Positions 26,773 to 35,515 of a stretch of 64,000 nucleotides of DNA are shown piece by piece; position 1 is the stretch's first letter; every line of letters starts with the position of its first letter. The translations under genes and the position numbers were made by a program. The notes under the pieces were generated by a model, which was given only the letters and a program-made list of their open reading frames with translations, was not told where the DNA came from and made no database searches. The stretch is from Candidatus Haliotispira prima (GTDB lineage: Bacteria; Spirochaetota; Spirochaetia; SP-2023), in NCBI GenBank assembly GCA_029867005.1, contig CP123443.1, positions 2,852,001-2,916,000 of the forward strand. The letters run 5' to 3'.

Positions 26773-27552
26773 ATGCATATGTTTGATACTCATTGTCACA
26801 TGGGGCTAATTGTTGAGGATTCTGTCGACCGATATATGGTGGCGCAGGAGGCATTGCGGGCTGATATTACTGCAATTCTCAGCATAACGAATAATTTGAA
26901 TGATTTTGATGACCTTTATCAATGTTTGAGTTCTGCAAAGAATGTATATTTTGGGGCAGGAATATCTCCGTCTGAGGTAAAAACTCCGGGTGCGAGGTGG
27001 CAGCAAAGGCTCTGTGATTCTCTTCGGAAGCCCAAAGTACTGGCATTGGGAGAAACCGGATTGGATTATTACAAAAAATACGGTAGTCGTGATTCCCAAA
27101 TTGGTTTGTTTACGGAGCAGTTGGATATTGCGGAACAGAGCGGGAAACCGGTGGTCATTCACAATCGTGATGCCAGCCAGGATATATTTGAGATATTGCG
27201 GGATCACTTTCCTTCCAAAGGTGCTGTATTGCACTGTTATTCAGATGGTTTGGCGGTCGCCAGAAAGTTTTTGGGAAGATATGACAATTTATATTTCTCA
27301 TTTTCGGGTAATATCACGTATCGGACTGCAAAATCTTTGAATGATGTGGTCAGAGAAATTCCATCGGATCGCTTACTGGTAGAGTCGGAGAGTCCGTTTA
27401 TGGTGCCGGAGCAGAAACGAGGCCAACGAAACCATCCCGCCAACCTCAAGTATACTATCGAGCAGATTTGTAAAATTCGGGATGAGTCGAAAGAGAAAAT
27501 TCGGGAGGCTTTGTACCAAAATGCTTGCCGCTTGTTTGGATTGTCTTTATAA
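26773..27552 (+). CDS. TatD-family metal-dependent hydrolase
   Basis: TatD-family enzymes are metal-dependent nucleases with a TIM-barrel. The metal motifs are present: FDTHCHM near the start (His7, His9), ALGETGLDYYK, VVIHNRDA and AVLHCYSDG. The last motif, usually ETDSP or ETDAP, reads ESESP here, so the aspartate that ligates metal in typical TatD is a glutamate. The start is ATG 26773 or 26779; TTG 26758 is less likely. 259 residues is normal. It is followed 63 bases later by serC. Confidence 0.85.
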   Translation: MHMFDTHCHMGLIVEDSVDRYMVAQEALRADITAILSITNNLNDFDDLYQCLSSAKNVYFGAGISPSEVKTPGARWQQRLCDSLRKPKVLALGETGLDYYKKYGSRDSQIGLFTEQLDIAEQSGKPVVIHNRDASQDIFEILRDHFPSKGAVLHCYSDGLAVARKFLGRYDNLYFSFSGNITYRTAKSLNDVVREIPSDRLLVESESPFMVPEQKRGQRNHPANLKYTIEQICKIRDESKEKIREALYQNACRLFGLSL

Positions 27553-27615
27553 AAATACGAATTATCGAATTATCGAAAATATTTCTGTCAGATTTTCTAT
27601 GTTTGAGGAGCAATA

Positions 27616-28698
27616 ATGAAGAAGCAGCATAATTTCTCCGCAGGTCCTGCGGCAATTCCGCACGAGGTTCTACAACGTGCCCAAGCAAAGCTAGTGGATT
27701 ATGAGGGCTATGGACTGTCATTGTTAGAGCTGAGTCACCGCGGAAAGATTTACGAAGGGGTACACTCTCGCTGTATCCGTTTGTTGACCGAAATTTTACA
27801 GGTTCCGGACACTCACCGGGTGTTGTTACTTGGAGGTGGTGCCACATTGCAGTTTGGTATGGTGCCCATGAATCTCCTGCACGGGAATCGCAGAAAGGCT
27901 GGCATCGCATTGTCCGGTGCATGGGCAGGTAAGGCTTGCGAAGATCTCAAGTTAATTGCAGAAGATGTCCATGTTGTCTATGACGGCAAGAAGCAGGAAT
28001 ATCGCAGTTTGCCCGAGATGCTCGATGTGCCGGAAGAGGATGTATATCTGCATCTTTGTTCCAACGAAACGATACACGGCGTTCAGTGGAAGCATTTTCC
28101 GAAAGTCCCCTGCCCTATTGTTGCGGATATGTCCAGCGATATTTTATCCAGGCCTTTGGAGTGGGATCAGTTTGGTATTGTTTATGCCGGGGCCCAGAAA
28201 AATCTGGGGCCGGCGGGGCTGTGTCTCGTTGTGATTCGCGAGGATTTGCTTGCGCAGTGTAGCACAAACATTCCGGCATATCTGCGCTATGATATTCATG
28301 CCAAGAATAACTCTCTGTATAATACCCCTCCCAGTTTTGCCGTATATATGGTTATGCTTCAGCTAGAGTGGGTTTTGGAACGAGGAGGTCTGTCCGGCAT
28401 ACAGCAACAGAATCAAACGAAAGCGGATAAACTGTACCAATTTATCGATTCAAGTGACGGTTTCTATTCTAACCCGGTAGAAAGAGCCGTTCGCTCCGAG
28501 ATGAATGTCCCTTTTTTATTGAGTGATACAAATTTGGAGGCGGCGTTTTTAGCGGAAGCCTCTGAGCGTGGTATGGAAGGTTTGAAAGGTCATCGATCCG
28601 TAGGAGGGATGAGAGCTTCTATATACAACGCTGTTAAGTCGGAAAGTGTGGATGCTCTGCTGGAGTTTATGGCAGAATTCCAGGCAAAGAACCATTAG
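27616..28698 (+). CDS. serC: Phosphoserine aminotransferase
   Basis: SerC makes 3-phosphoserine from 3-phosphohydroxypyruvate in serine synthesis, using pyridoxal phosphate. It has NFSAGPAAIP at the N-terminus, the LLELSHRGK segment, the cofactor lysine Lys195 in YAGAQKNLGPAG, and the C-terminal EGLKGHRSVGGMRASIYNA phosphate-binding region. AGGAG lies a few bases before ATG 27616. 360 residues is typical. A long hairpin follows the gene. serA and serB are not nearby. Confidence 0.95.
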   Translation: MKKQHNFSAGPAAIPHEVLQRAQAKLVDYEGYGLSLLELSHRGKIYEGVHSRCIRLLTEILQVPDTHRVLLLGGGATLQFGMVPMNLLHGNRRKAGIALSGAWAGKACEDLKLIAEDVHVVYDGKKQEYRSLPEMLDVPEEDVYLHLCSNETIHGVQWKHFPKVPCPIVADMSSDILSRPLEWDQFGIVYAGAQKNLGPAGLCLVVIREDLLAQCSTNIPAYLRYDIHAKNNSLYNTPPSFAVYMVMLQLEWVLERGGLSGIQQQNQTKADKLYQFIDSSDGFYSNPVERAVRSEMNVPFLLSDTNLEAAFLAEASERGMEGLKGHRSVGGMRASIYNAVKSESVDALLEFMAEFQAKNH

Positions 28699-28718
28699 CC
28701 AAACGAACTTCGTTTCTG

Positions 28719-28749
28719 ATAGGCCAAGTCAGTTTCTGACTTGGCCTAT
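28719..28749 (+). terminator. Strong hairpin after serC
   Basis: ATAGGCCAAGTCAG (28719-28732) pairs perfectly with CTGACTTGGCCTAT (28736-28749) around TTT. No T-run follows on either side, so it may act as an RNA-protecting or Rho-assisted stop rather than a textbook terminator. Confidence 0.6.
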
Positions 28750-28806
28750 TCGCATATAAAATGTTTGTAAAAAAACACTTGTAAGTTTGAATGAGGAATA
28801 CACCGT

Positions 28807-28822
28807 TGTTCCACGTGGAACA
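28807..28822. promoter_or_regulatory. parS site (ParB-binding centromere)
   Basis: TGTTCCACGTGGAACA is a perfect 16-base palindrome and matches the bacterial parS consensus (TGTTNCACGTGNAACA form). ParB loads here to direct chromosome segregation. It is about 4.3 kb from dnaA, as expected for origin-proximal parS. Confidence 0.85.
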
Positions 28823-29013
28823 ATCTATTTTCCAAAATAGGGAAAATGGGTACTAAGATCTCTTTTGAGGGAGAATAGTGCAGGGTTTGGTTCGGAAGGG
28901 CTAATGTGTATACTTTCGGTGCCGAGCAGGCAGATTTTATATGACAATAGGGAAATGAGCTTGCCTCCGGACACGGAGTGAGTATGTGTCTGAACTGTGT
29001 TTAAGGAGATACG

Positions 29014-30138
29014 ATGATCAATGCAATCCAACAATTAGGTTTGGGAGTGATCAATAAGGAAATTACCTTAGAATGGTTTGCTCGAGTGCTGGGTTTCCGA
29101 ACAGTCATCTTTAATGATCAGGGTGATGCAACTTTTATGACCCAATATACGGGTGGTGAGATTTGCCAAAGAGATGCAGCTTTGGTTTTGAATTCTCACG
29201 GCGGCGGCGGGCTGGAAATATGGCAGCATATTAGTCGGCAACCAATAGCACAGCCAAAGAACATGAATTTGCACAGTACTGGTTTTCTAATATGTAAGGT
29301 TCGCTGTAAGGGGATTGATGCGGTTATAGAGCAACTTTGGGCTGACAGAGAGCCTAGCTTGAGTATTATCGGGAATATTGAAGAAAGACCCACAGGAGAG
29401 CGTTGCTGCTATTTTTCTGTTTTTGGTTCTTGGTTCCAATTGGTTGAAGAGAAATGCGGCTACTTTCGGGATACAGGAACTTCTTTTTGTGCCGGTGTTA
29501 TGGGTGTGACGGTTGGCGTGGATGATATGGAACGTTCTTTGAAGTTCTACCGCAATGTATTGGGTTATAATCATATCGTTCAGGATAAAGAGGGTGAATG
29601 GTCGGATTGGACTGGTTTCTATGACCTAAACCAGTCTAATTCGGGGGTCTATCGCAGAGTGCTGTTGAGACGAGAAAATCCTGAAACAGGATTATATGCC
29701 AAAGTTTTTGGAGTAGGCGAAATTGAACTCATTAAAACCATTCATAGTTCCTTTGGAGAACTTTGGCAAACGACTAAGGAAGGTCTCCGTTTAAGTAAGG
29801 GAACTCATCTGTACTCCGATCGATATTGGGGGGACCCGGGTTTTATTCACCTATGTTTTGACGTCAGTCAGATGGCAGAATTGGCCGAATCTTGCGCTCG
29901 GCTTGGAGCACACTTCACGGTAGATACGGGAGCAGACTTTTCGATGGGAAAACTGGCCAGTGGTCGATTTGCATATTTGGAAGACCCTGACGGTAGTCTG
30001 ATTGAATTTGTTGAAACATATCGTATTCCAATCCTGAAAAAACCAGGGCTGTTTTTGAATGTGAAAGGTCGAGCAAAGGCTTTGCCTCGGTGGATTTTGA
30101 AGTTTGCCGTGAAAGATAATTATAGAGAGAAGCTCTGA
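29014..30138 (+). CDS. VOC/glyoxalase-fold protein
   Basis: A 374-residue protein with at least two vicinal-oxygen-chelate (glyoxalase/dioxygenase) modules. The clearest are at about residues 165-190 (GVTVGVDDMERSLKFYRNVLGY) and near the end (FIHLCFDVSQM ... FAYLEDPDGSLIEFVE). The N-terminal part (WFARVLGFRTVIFNDQG) looks like another, more divergent module. The metal-binding and substrate residues cannot be assigned, so the reaction is unknown. AAGGAG at 29003-29008 supports ATG 29014. It lies between the two parS sites. Confidence 0.8.
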   Translation: MINAIQQLGLGVINKEITLEWFARVLGFRTVIFNDQGDATFMTQYTGGEICQRDAALVLNSHGGGGLEIWQHISRQPIAQPKNMNLHSTGFLICKVRCKGIDAVIEQLWADREPSLSIIGNIEERPTGERCCYFSVFGSWFQLVEEKCGYFRDTGTSFCAGVMGVTVGVDDMERSLKFYRNVLGYNHIVQDKEGEWSDWTGFYDLNQSNSGVYRRVLLRRENPETGLYAKVFGVGEIELIKTIHSSFGELWQTTKEGLRLSKGTHLYSDRYWGDPGFIHLCFDVSQMAELAESCARLGAHFTVDTGADFSMGKLASGRFAYLEDPDGSLIEFVETYRIPILKKPGLFLNVKGRAKALPRWILKFAVKDNYREKL

Positions 30139-30524
30139 GAAGTCTATCTTTTTTGCCTGACAGGCCTTCTTTGGTAGGTGGTACTTCTCGCCTCACGATG
30201 GGTGTCCGACAAAAATTGACAAAACCGGCTGGTGAAACGGGTTGGGATCATTCGTTCTGTCTTTGTTGGGGTATGTAGTATCCAGCGAGTAATGTACTGG
30301 CGAGAATAGTTCTGATAATGCTCTAATTGGCTAGATTTAAATATATCCCGCAAAAGGAGAAAGCAAGTCACTTAGTATAAATTTTGTGTGTGGTGAGTCT
30401 TCTTCGCCGGATAGAGCCTCGGTTTGTACAGAATAACGTGCAGAATAGTATCCGGCAGAACCTTTTGAATAGATTTAGATGTGTTTGCAGTTGAGAGCAT
30501 GCTGGTGATCTAGCTCGGGGAGAT

Positions 30525-30540
30525 TGTTTCACGTGGAACA
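30525..30540. promoter_or_regulatory. Second parS site
   Basis: TGTTTCACGTGGAACA matches the parS consensus, with one mismatch in its own symmetry (TTTC against GGAA). It lies 1.7 kb from the first site, in a 408-base gap (30139-30546) where I see no gene, just before rsmE. Confidence 0.82.
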
Positions 30541-30558
30541 TATGGGTTGCCTCAGATC

Positions 30559-31329
30559 ATGAATCGGATTTTATTAAATAGAAAAGAATTGGATAGCCAA
30601 TCTTGTTGTATACTGCCGGCGGACGATTATCGTGCGCGACATTTGAAAGAAGTATTGAAAGTGAAGTTGGGCCAGCAGCTTGAGGCGGGTCTGTTGCATA
30701 CAAGTTGTTCCGGATGTTTTGAAATTTTGGAACTTGGGGCTGACGGTTCTGTTTTTGCCCGATTTTTGGGGCAGGAAGATGAAGAGGAAAAAAATCGTTG
30801 GCAGAATTTGAGTTTAGGTTTGGGTCTGCCTCGTCCTCCGGTGTTGAAGCGTCTGTTGCGGGATTTGGCTTCTGCCGGCCTAAGGGAGATCACCCTAATA
30901 CAGGCGGACTTATGTGAGGGAGATTATCGGAAAAGCCACATCTGGGATGATTTGGAAAGATTCTTAATCTTGGGAGCGGAACAAGGGCGGCTTAATCGAT
31001 TGCCGCAGTTGAATTACGAGGAGCGAAATGGGTTGCCGTTGAGGGATTACCTGGCAGAATCAAAGATATTTCGGGAAAGAGAGAAAGTCTTGTCACAGAA
31101 TTGTCTTGTTTTGGACCAAGGGGGTGCTACCAGAGAGTATCAAAGATCGGGAAGCTCGGAGCCGTATATTATGGCTGTGGGGCCGGAACGGGGTTGGACC
31201 TCAAAAGAGTTACAGGCGTTTGAGGATCAAAGTTTTCAGAATTGCAGCTTGGGTCCTTTGACATTGCGTACCGAAGTGGTCGGGCATTTGGCATTGGGTC
31301 TGTATTTGCTGGAAACGCAGGCTGTATGA
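30559..31329 (+). CDS. rsmE: 16S rRNA m3U1498 methyltransferase RsmE
   Basis: RsmE methylates U1498 of 16S rRNA at N3 and belongs to the SPOUT knot family. The N-terminal PUA-like part holds DDYRARHLKEVLKVKLGQ (usual H..VLR...G), and the knot has the AVGPERGWTSKE motif and LGPLTLRTEVVGH, both diagnostic. I place the start at ATG 30559 (MNRILLNRKE); TTG 30547 is possible. Neither has a strong ribosome binding site, which is odd given that a parS site occupies the 20 bases upstream. rpoN follows after 28 bases. Confidence 0.88.
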   Translation: MNRILLNRKELDSQSCCILPADDYRARHLKEVLKVKLGQQLEAGLLHTSCSGCFEILELGADGSVFARFLGQEDEEEKNRWQNLSLGLGLPRPPVLKRLLRDLASAGLREITLIQADLCEGDYRKSHIWDDLERFLILGAEQGRLNRLPQLNYEERNGLPLRDYLAESKIFREREKVLSQNCLVLDQGGATREYQRSGSSEPYIMAVGPERGWTSKELQAFEDQSFQNCSLGPLTLRTEVVGHLALGLYLLETQAV

Positions 31330-31357
31330 TGCTTATCGGATTGAGGGGCGTTTAAAT

Positions 31358-32767
31358 ATGAAACAGAGTTTACAGCAAAGACAAACTGCGTCTCAGGAAA
31401 TGAGGTTAAATCAGTTCCAGCAGCAGTCCCTGCATTTTTTGCAGAGCGGTGTCACCGAATTGCTTTCCGAAATTGAAGAATGGCAAGAAAAGTATCCGGA
31501 GTTGAGGTGGAAGGATGGCAAGCCTAATAAATGGGAACAGGGCAATGTCGAAGCTAAAAAGCAGAAGCGGTACCCGGGTGAATGGAGATTGGAGAACCAA
31601 TGGCAAAATGGCAGGTTTTTATCTGTCGGGGAGCTGGCGGAGCACAGTGATGCCAAACAGCAGATGCTGGAAAACTATTCGGACGATGACGGTACGGCTG
31701 AACTGCGGGAAGTGCTGCGGGAGCAAATGTACCTGTGGAACTTAAACGGGGAAGAAAAGGAATTTTGCGAACTGGTATTGCAGAATTTAGATAAACGAGG
31801 TTTAAATCTTGAGAGCCCGATACTGATTGCAGTCACACTGTTGCCCAAGAGCCTTTCGTGGAGGAAGAAGTTGGCGCAGCTGTTACGCCGTATCCAAGAA
31901 TTGGACCCGCCGGGGTGTGCCTGTGATTCTCCATTGCAGAGCCTGACTGTACAGGCAGAGTTGCGCTATGCCAATTCTGATTTGGTTCAGGTTTTGCGGA
32001 GTTTAAACAGTTTAGAGATGCTGGGCAGCGTAGAAGATTTTCTTGAACATGTTCATAAACTGGGCTTCAATGAGCAAAAAGGACATGAGCTACTGGAAGA
32101 TTTACAGAAATTGGAGCCTTATCCGGCCAGAGGTTATCGAATAAGCAATGATTCTCAAAACTTCCGTATTTATCCGGAAATTCAGGTACAGTTGAGGGAG
32201 AAAACCGGAACGATAGAGATTGAATTGCTTAATAATTTAGGGGCTAAGCTGGAGATCGTACCGAGAGGGCATCAAGATGGTGAGGAAAGACAGGAGCTTC
32301 GGGAAGCCAAAGTCTTGCTCCAGCAACTGCAACGACGGGAGGAAACCTTATTGCACATTTCGCAGAGTATTTTTAGCTGGCAACAAGCTTTTGTCCTTGG
32401 AGGAACGAAGGATATGCAGATTTTGACACTGCAAATGGTAGCCGAAGATTTGAATTTTCACGTATCGACAATCTCACGCTGTATTCAGGGCAAGTATTGT
32501 AAAACTCCATGGGGTACGTACCCCATGCGATTTTTCTTTAGTCAGGGCCCGCGCAGCGGGCAGTCTCGGGAACAGATAAAGGAACGGATAGCAGACATAT
32601 TGCAGGAATTCTCTCTGAGTTTATTGGTGACAGACTCAGGAATGGAGAAGAAACCAAAGATTAGTGATGCCGAATTAGGCAGGAGACTGGAGGGTTTTGG
32701 CATACAAGTTGCACGTCGAACGGTGGCAAAATATCGTGCTGAATTGGCTAATGAAGGGCGATTATAA
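31358..32767 (+). CDS. rpoN: RNA polymerase sigma-54 factor
   Basis: Sigma-54 directs RNA polymerase to -24/-12 promoters and needs an AAA+ activator. Region I is at the start (LQQRQTASQEMRLNQFQQQS), Gln-rich as usual. The core-binding part is in the middle, the helix-turn-helix in FHVSTISRCIQGKYCKTPWG, and the RpoN box in the last 20 residues (ARRTVAKYR). 469 residues is normal. The linker after region I (about 45-110) is acidic and variable. An NtrC-type activator is encoded at 35.5-37.0 kb, a likely partner. Followed by hpf and an HPr protein, a common rpoN neighbourhood. Confidence 0.94.
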   Translation: MKQSLQQRQTASQEMRLNQFQQQSLHFLQSGVTELLSEIEEWQEKYPELRWKDGKPNKWEQGNVEAKKQKRYPGEWRLENQWQNGRFLSVGELAEHSDAKQQMLENYSDDDGTAELREVLREQMYLWNLNGEEKEFCELVLQNLDKRGLNLESPILIAVTLLPKSLSWRKKLAQLLRRIQELDPPGCACDSPLQSLTVQAELRYANSDLVQVLRSLNSLEMLGSVEDFLEHVHKLGFNEQKGHELLEDLQKLEPYPARGYRISNDSQNFRIYPEIQVQLREKTGTIEIELLNNLGAKLEIVPRGHQDGEERQELREAKVLLQQLQRREETLLHISQSIFSWQQAFVLGGTKDMQILTLQMVAEDLNFHVSTISRCIQGKYCKTPWGTYPMRFFFSQGPRSGQSREQIKERIADILQEFSLSLLVTDSGMEKKPKISDAELGRRLEGFGIQVARRTVAKYRAELANEGRL

Positions 32768-32913
32768 TCACAAAAAATAAATTATAGTGTGGAAATACTA
32801 AATATTATGGAATGCTTTTAAAAATATTGTGTATCGTTCTCAAATTTGTTATACTGGTAGCCCAATTAAGGCTACGCTAGTCTTAACTTTATATAATGAG
32901 GAGATACCTTTGG

Positions 32914-33243
32914 ATGAACTTTGAGCTTAAAGGTGCCGGATTTCATGTGAGCGACCATAATAGAGCGTTTATAGATACTATGTTGCATCGCATTGAGAAA
33001 TTTGAAGAGCATATTGAGGATTTAACCATAACGATACACAAAGAGACAGAGCATCTTCACAGTTTGACAGCTGATGTTCATTTTCATTGGAAGATAAAGT
33101 GCCATGTGTCTCACAGCAGTCGGGAGCTGTACCCGGGTCTGGAACATCTTTTTGAAGAGTTGGAAAAAAAATGTCGTCGTGAGCACTCCAAGCGTGTTGA
33201 TCATCATCGTGGTGGGAATGATAAACATACACCTCATTTTTAG
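32914..33243 (+). CDS. hpf: Ribosome hibernation promoting factor (short form)
   Basis: HPF/RaiA proteins bind the 30S subunit and help ribosomes rest in stationary phase. At 109 residues this is the short form. It reads MNFELKGAGFHVSDHNRAFID, with the family's beta-alpha fold pattern and the C-terminal basic/histidine tail (HHRGGNDKHTPHF). GAGGAG at 32898-32903 is 10 bases before ATG 32914; an in-frame ATG at 32896 overlaps that site. Upstream there is a small hairpin GTAGCC/GGCTAC (32857-32875). Placement between rpoN and HPr supports the call. Confidence 0.85.
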   Translation: MNFELKGAGFHVSDHNRAFIDTMLHRIEKFEEHIEDLTITIHKETEHLHSLTADVHFHWKIKCHVSHSSRELYPGLEHLFEELEKKCRREHSKRVDHHRGGNDKHTPHF

Positions 33244-33328
33244 CAGGACAATAATAGGATAGTAATTCCGGTAAAACTTTTGACCGTATGGCTTAGGTGA
33301 TGTTGGACCGAGGAGAATCTCTTTATCT

Positions 33329-33586
33329 ATGGAAAAAAAAATTCGAGTGACTAATGCTTCGGGTATACATGCATCACCGTCCGCACAGATTGTGCAGACG
33401 GTGATGCAGTATAATGCTACCGTTGCGCTCGTTTACCAGGGTAAGGTTATTGATGCTCGTTCTATCTTAGGAATACTTTCTTTGGGATTGGCCAAAGGTT
33501 CGGAGTTTATCTTGCGGGCCGAGGGGGAAAATGCGGAAGCCGTAATTGAGGCCTTGGAGAAACTTTTTGTCAATGGCTTCCGTTAG
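33329..33586 (+). CDS. HPr-family phosphocarrier (NPr-like)
   Basis: HPr-like proteins carry phosphate on a histidine. Here His14 lies in SGIHASPSAQ, and the second site region reads SILGILSLG (usual SIMGLMSL). The active-site arginine normally two after the histidine (HARP) is Ser16 here, which is unusual because that arginine stabilises the phosphohistidine. Its position after rpoN and hpf suggests the nitrogen-branch NPr (PtsO) rather than sugar-PTS HPr. No EI or EII gene is nearby. 85 residues, normal length. Confidence 0.85.
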   Translation: MEKKIRVTNASGIHASPSAQIVQTVMQYNATVALVYQGKVIDARSILGILSLGLAKGSEFILRAEGENAEAVIEALEKLFVNGFR

Positions 33587-33604
33587 GTACGCATTCTTAC
33601 AGTA

Positions 33605-34570
33605 ATGCAGTTGTTCTTATACTTAGGGCCGGAAGAATTCCGCAAGCGCGAAGTTATGGCCGAAACTTTGCGAAAAAATGCATTCACGATACAAGAATTG
33701 CAGAATTATCATTCGTCCGGTGTGAATTTGGATGAGATACAGAACCTGCTGCTTTCGCCCCCGCTGTTTGGCAATATTCCGGCTGTTTTATTGACAGATA
33801 TAGATATGCTGAACACCAAACAGCAGAACCGTTTGGCTAAACTTTGCGCTATGTGCCGTAAGGCACAGGGAATAAAATCTCTCTTTTTCTTATTTAGCAA
33901 GGAATACAAGATTTCTGCGGCTTTGGGTAAAGTGTTCTCTAAAAGTGAACAAAAAGTATTCTGGGAGCTGAGTAGAGAAGAAAAAAAGAGGCACATAGCC
34001 GATTTTTGTCGGAACAATGGCAAAGAGATCGAGCCATCGGCAACAGAGGTTCTGTTTGAGCGGGTTTCCAGTGATGTCGTGACTTTGGAACGAACTTTAG
34101 CTACCGTTTTTCTTTATTTGTCGAATCGCCCGGAAAATACTCAAATTAGCGAAGATTTACTGAGCCAAATTTTTACGCAAAGCCGGGATGCCACCGTTTA
34201 TGATTTATTCCACCGGATGGTGGGGCGTGATCTGGGGCAAAGCTTGCAGACGGTCGATAGCCTGTTGTTGCAGGGCAGTTCAAAGGCCGTTGCCGTGATT
34301 ATGCAATTGCTGTATCAGTGGGATAAACTGCTCCAGATCAAGGAGCGAATGAGCTTTGATTCATTTGAGGAAGTTTGTGCCACCGAGTACATTCGTACTA
34401 AGGCCCTAAAAGCGGATATGCGCTTGGGGACAGAAAAATACAGCCTGGCGGAATTGCGCAAAATCCAGAAGCTGAATCAAGATTACAATTTGGATGTCAA
34501 GTTGAGTGGTAATTTACAGGACTTGCTGTTTAAGTATTACGTTTATAAAGTGATTTGCATCAGGGCTTAG
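33605..34570 (+). CDS. holA: DNA polymerase III delta subunit
   Basis: HolA is the wrench of the clamp loader that opens the DnaN ring. The 321-residue protein starts MQLFLYLGPEEFRKREVM, close to the usual LLxGxExxL start of the family, and has the C-terminal collar helices (LYQWDKLLQIKE, SLAELRKIQKLNQDYNLDVKLS) typical of HolA. Sequence conservation in this family is low, so I rely on these segments and length. Start ATG 33605, 18 bases after the HPr gene. Confidence 0.82.
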   Translation: MQLFLYLGPEEFRKREVMAETLRKNAFTIQELQNYHSSGVNLDEIQNLLLSPPLFGNIPAVLLTDIDMLNTKQQNRLAKLCAMCRKAQGIKSLFFLFSKEYKISAALGKVFSKSEQKVFWELSREEKKRHIADFCRNNGKEIEPSATEVLFERVSSDVVTLERTLATVFLYLSNRPENTQISEDLLSQIFTQSRDATVYDLFHRMVGRDLGQSLQTVDSLLLQGSSKAVAVIMQLLYQWDKLLQIKERMSFDSFEEVCATEYIRTKALKADMRLGTEKYSLAELRKIQKLNQDYNLDVKLSGNLQDLLFKYYVYKVICIRA

Positions 34571-34664
34571 AAGTGGCTTGAGAATGTAAGGCAATGAGGG
34601 GGGGAAGAGTAGGGGAGGGAAGATCGGGCCAAAAGGAACCCAAAGCCCGGACTGAGATTCAGGC

Positions 34665-35456
34665 TTAAGACCGGGGCTGCTGCATCTGAGAGATCTGTTG
34701 CAGAATCAGCTTTTTGGGCAGTAGAGGTATGGCCAGAAGCATCAGGCGTTGGCCAAAGCTGATTCCGGCAACCACAGACAACTTACCGGCTTCCATGGCC
34801 TTATAGCCCGCGTGAGCCACGGAAGAGGCCCTGTAGGGTTTTTGAAATAAGAGAGTCTTGTCCATGCCGGAAACGCCGGCAAATTCGCTTTCAGTGGCAC
34901 CGGGCAGTAGGGCGGTGACCGTGACGGAGCTGGTGCGCAGCTCCTCTGCCAAGGCGTAGCTGAAAGACGTGACATAGGCCTTGCCGGCATAGTAGACGGC
35001 TTGTAATGGTCCGGGCACAAGGCTGGCGGTCGAAGAGACATTTAGAATCCTGCCACTGTTACGGGCTACGAAGTCAGGGAGAAAGAGTCGGCTTAGCTCC
35101 GTGAGTGCCAGAATGTTCAATTGAATCATGGCCTTGTCCAGCTCCCAAGGTCGCTCGTGAAACTTGCCGAGACCGCCAAAGCCCGCGTTGTTGATTAAAT
35201 ACTCCACAGACAGACCGCGCGTTTTCACTTCGTTGTATAATTGCTGAGCGGTGTTCGGTTGGGTGAGATCTTTGGCTATGACCTCGACTTCCACGCTGTA
35301 CGTCTGTTCCAACTCATCCTTCAGAGCCAAGAGTTGTTTTTCCCGGCGGGCGACAATAATCAGATTGCCACCACGTTTGGCATGGACGTAGGCCAGTGCC
35401 TTGCCAATGCCACTGGAGGCACCGGTAATTAGGGCCCACTTGTGAGATAGTGCCAT
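34665..35456 (-). CDS. Short-chain dehydrogenase/reductase
   Basis: A 263-residue NAD(P)-dependent oxidoreductase of the classical SDR type. It has the TGASSGIGKALA nucleotide-binding motif, NNAG near residue 88, catalytic Ser in NVSSTASL, and the YYAGKAY pattern (catalytic Tyr and Lys four apart). The basic ARR after the second strand suggests NADPH. The C-terminus (RLMLLAIPLLPKKLI) is hydrophobic and could bind membrane. GGAGA precedes the ATG by 5 bases. Substrate unknown. Confidence 0.88.
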   Translation of the reverse strand: MALSHKWALITGASSGIGKALAYVHAKRGGNLIIVARREKQLLALKDELEQTYSVEVEVIAKDLTQPNTAQQLYNEVKTRGLSVEYLINNAGFGGLGKFHERPWELDKAMIQLNILALTELSRLFLPDFVARNSGRILNVSSTASLVPGPLQAVYYAGKAYVTSFSYALAEELRTSSVTVTALLPGATESEFAGVSGMDKTLLFQKPYRASSVAHAGYKAMEAGKLSVVAGISFGQRLMLLAIPLLPKKLILQQISQMQQPRS

Positions 35457-35515
35457 ATTTTCTCCCTGAATACATAGATTATGTAGATTTATACTGACTG
35501 TTTTTTTTGGCCGTT

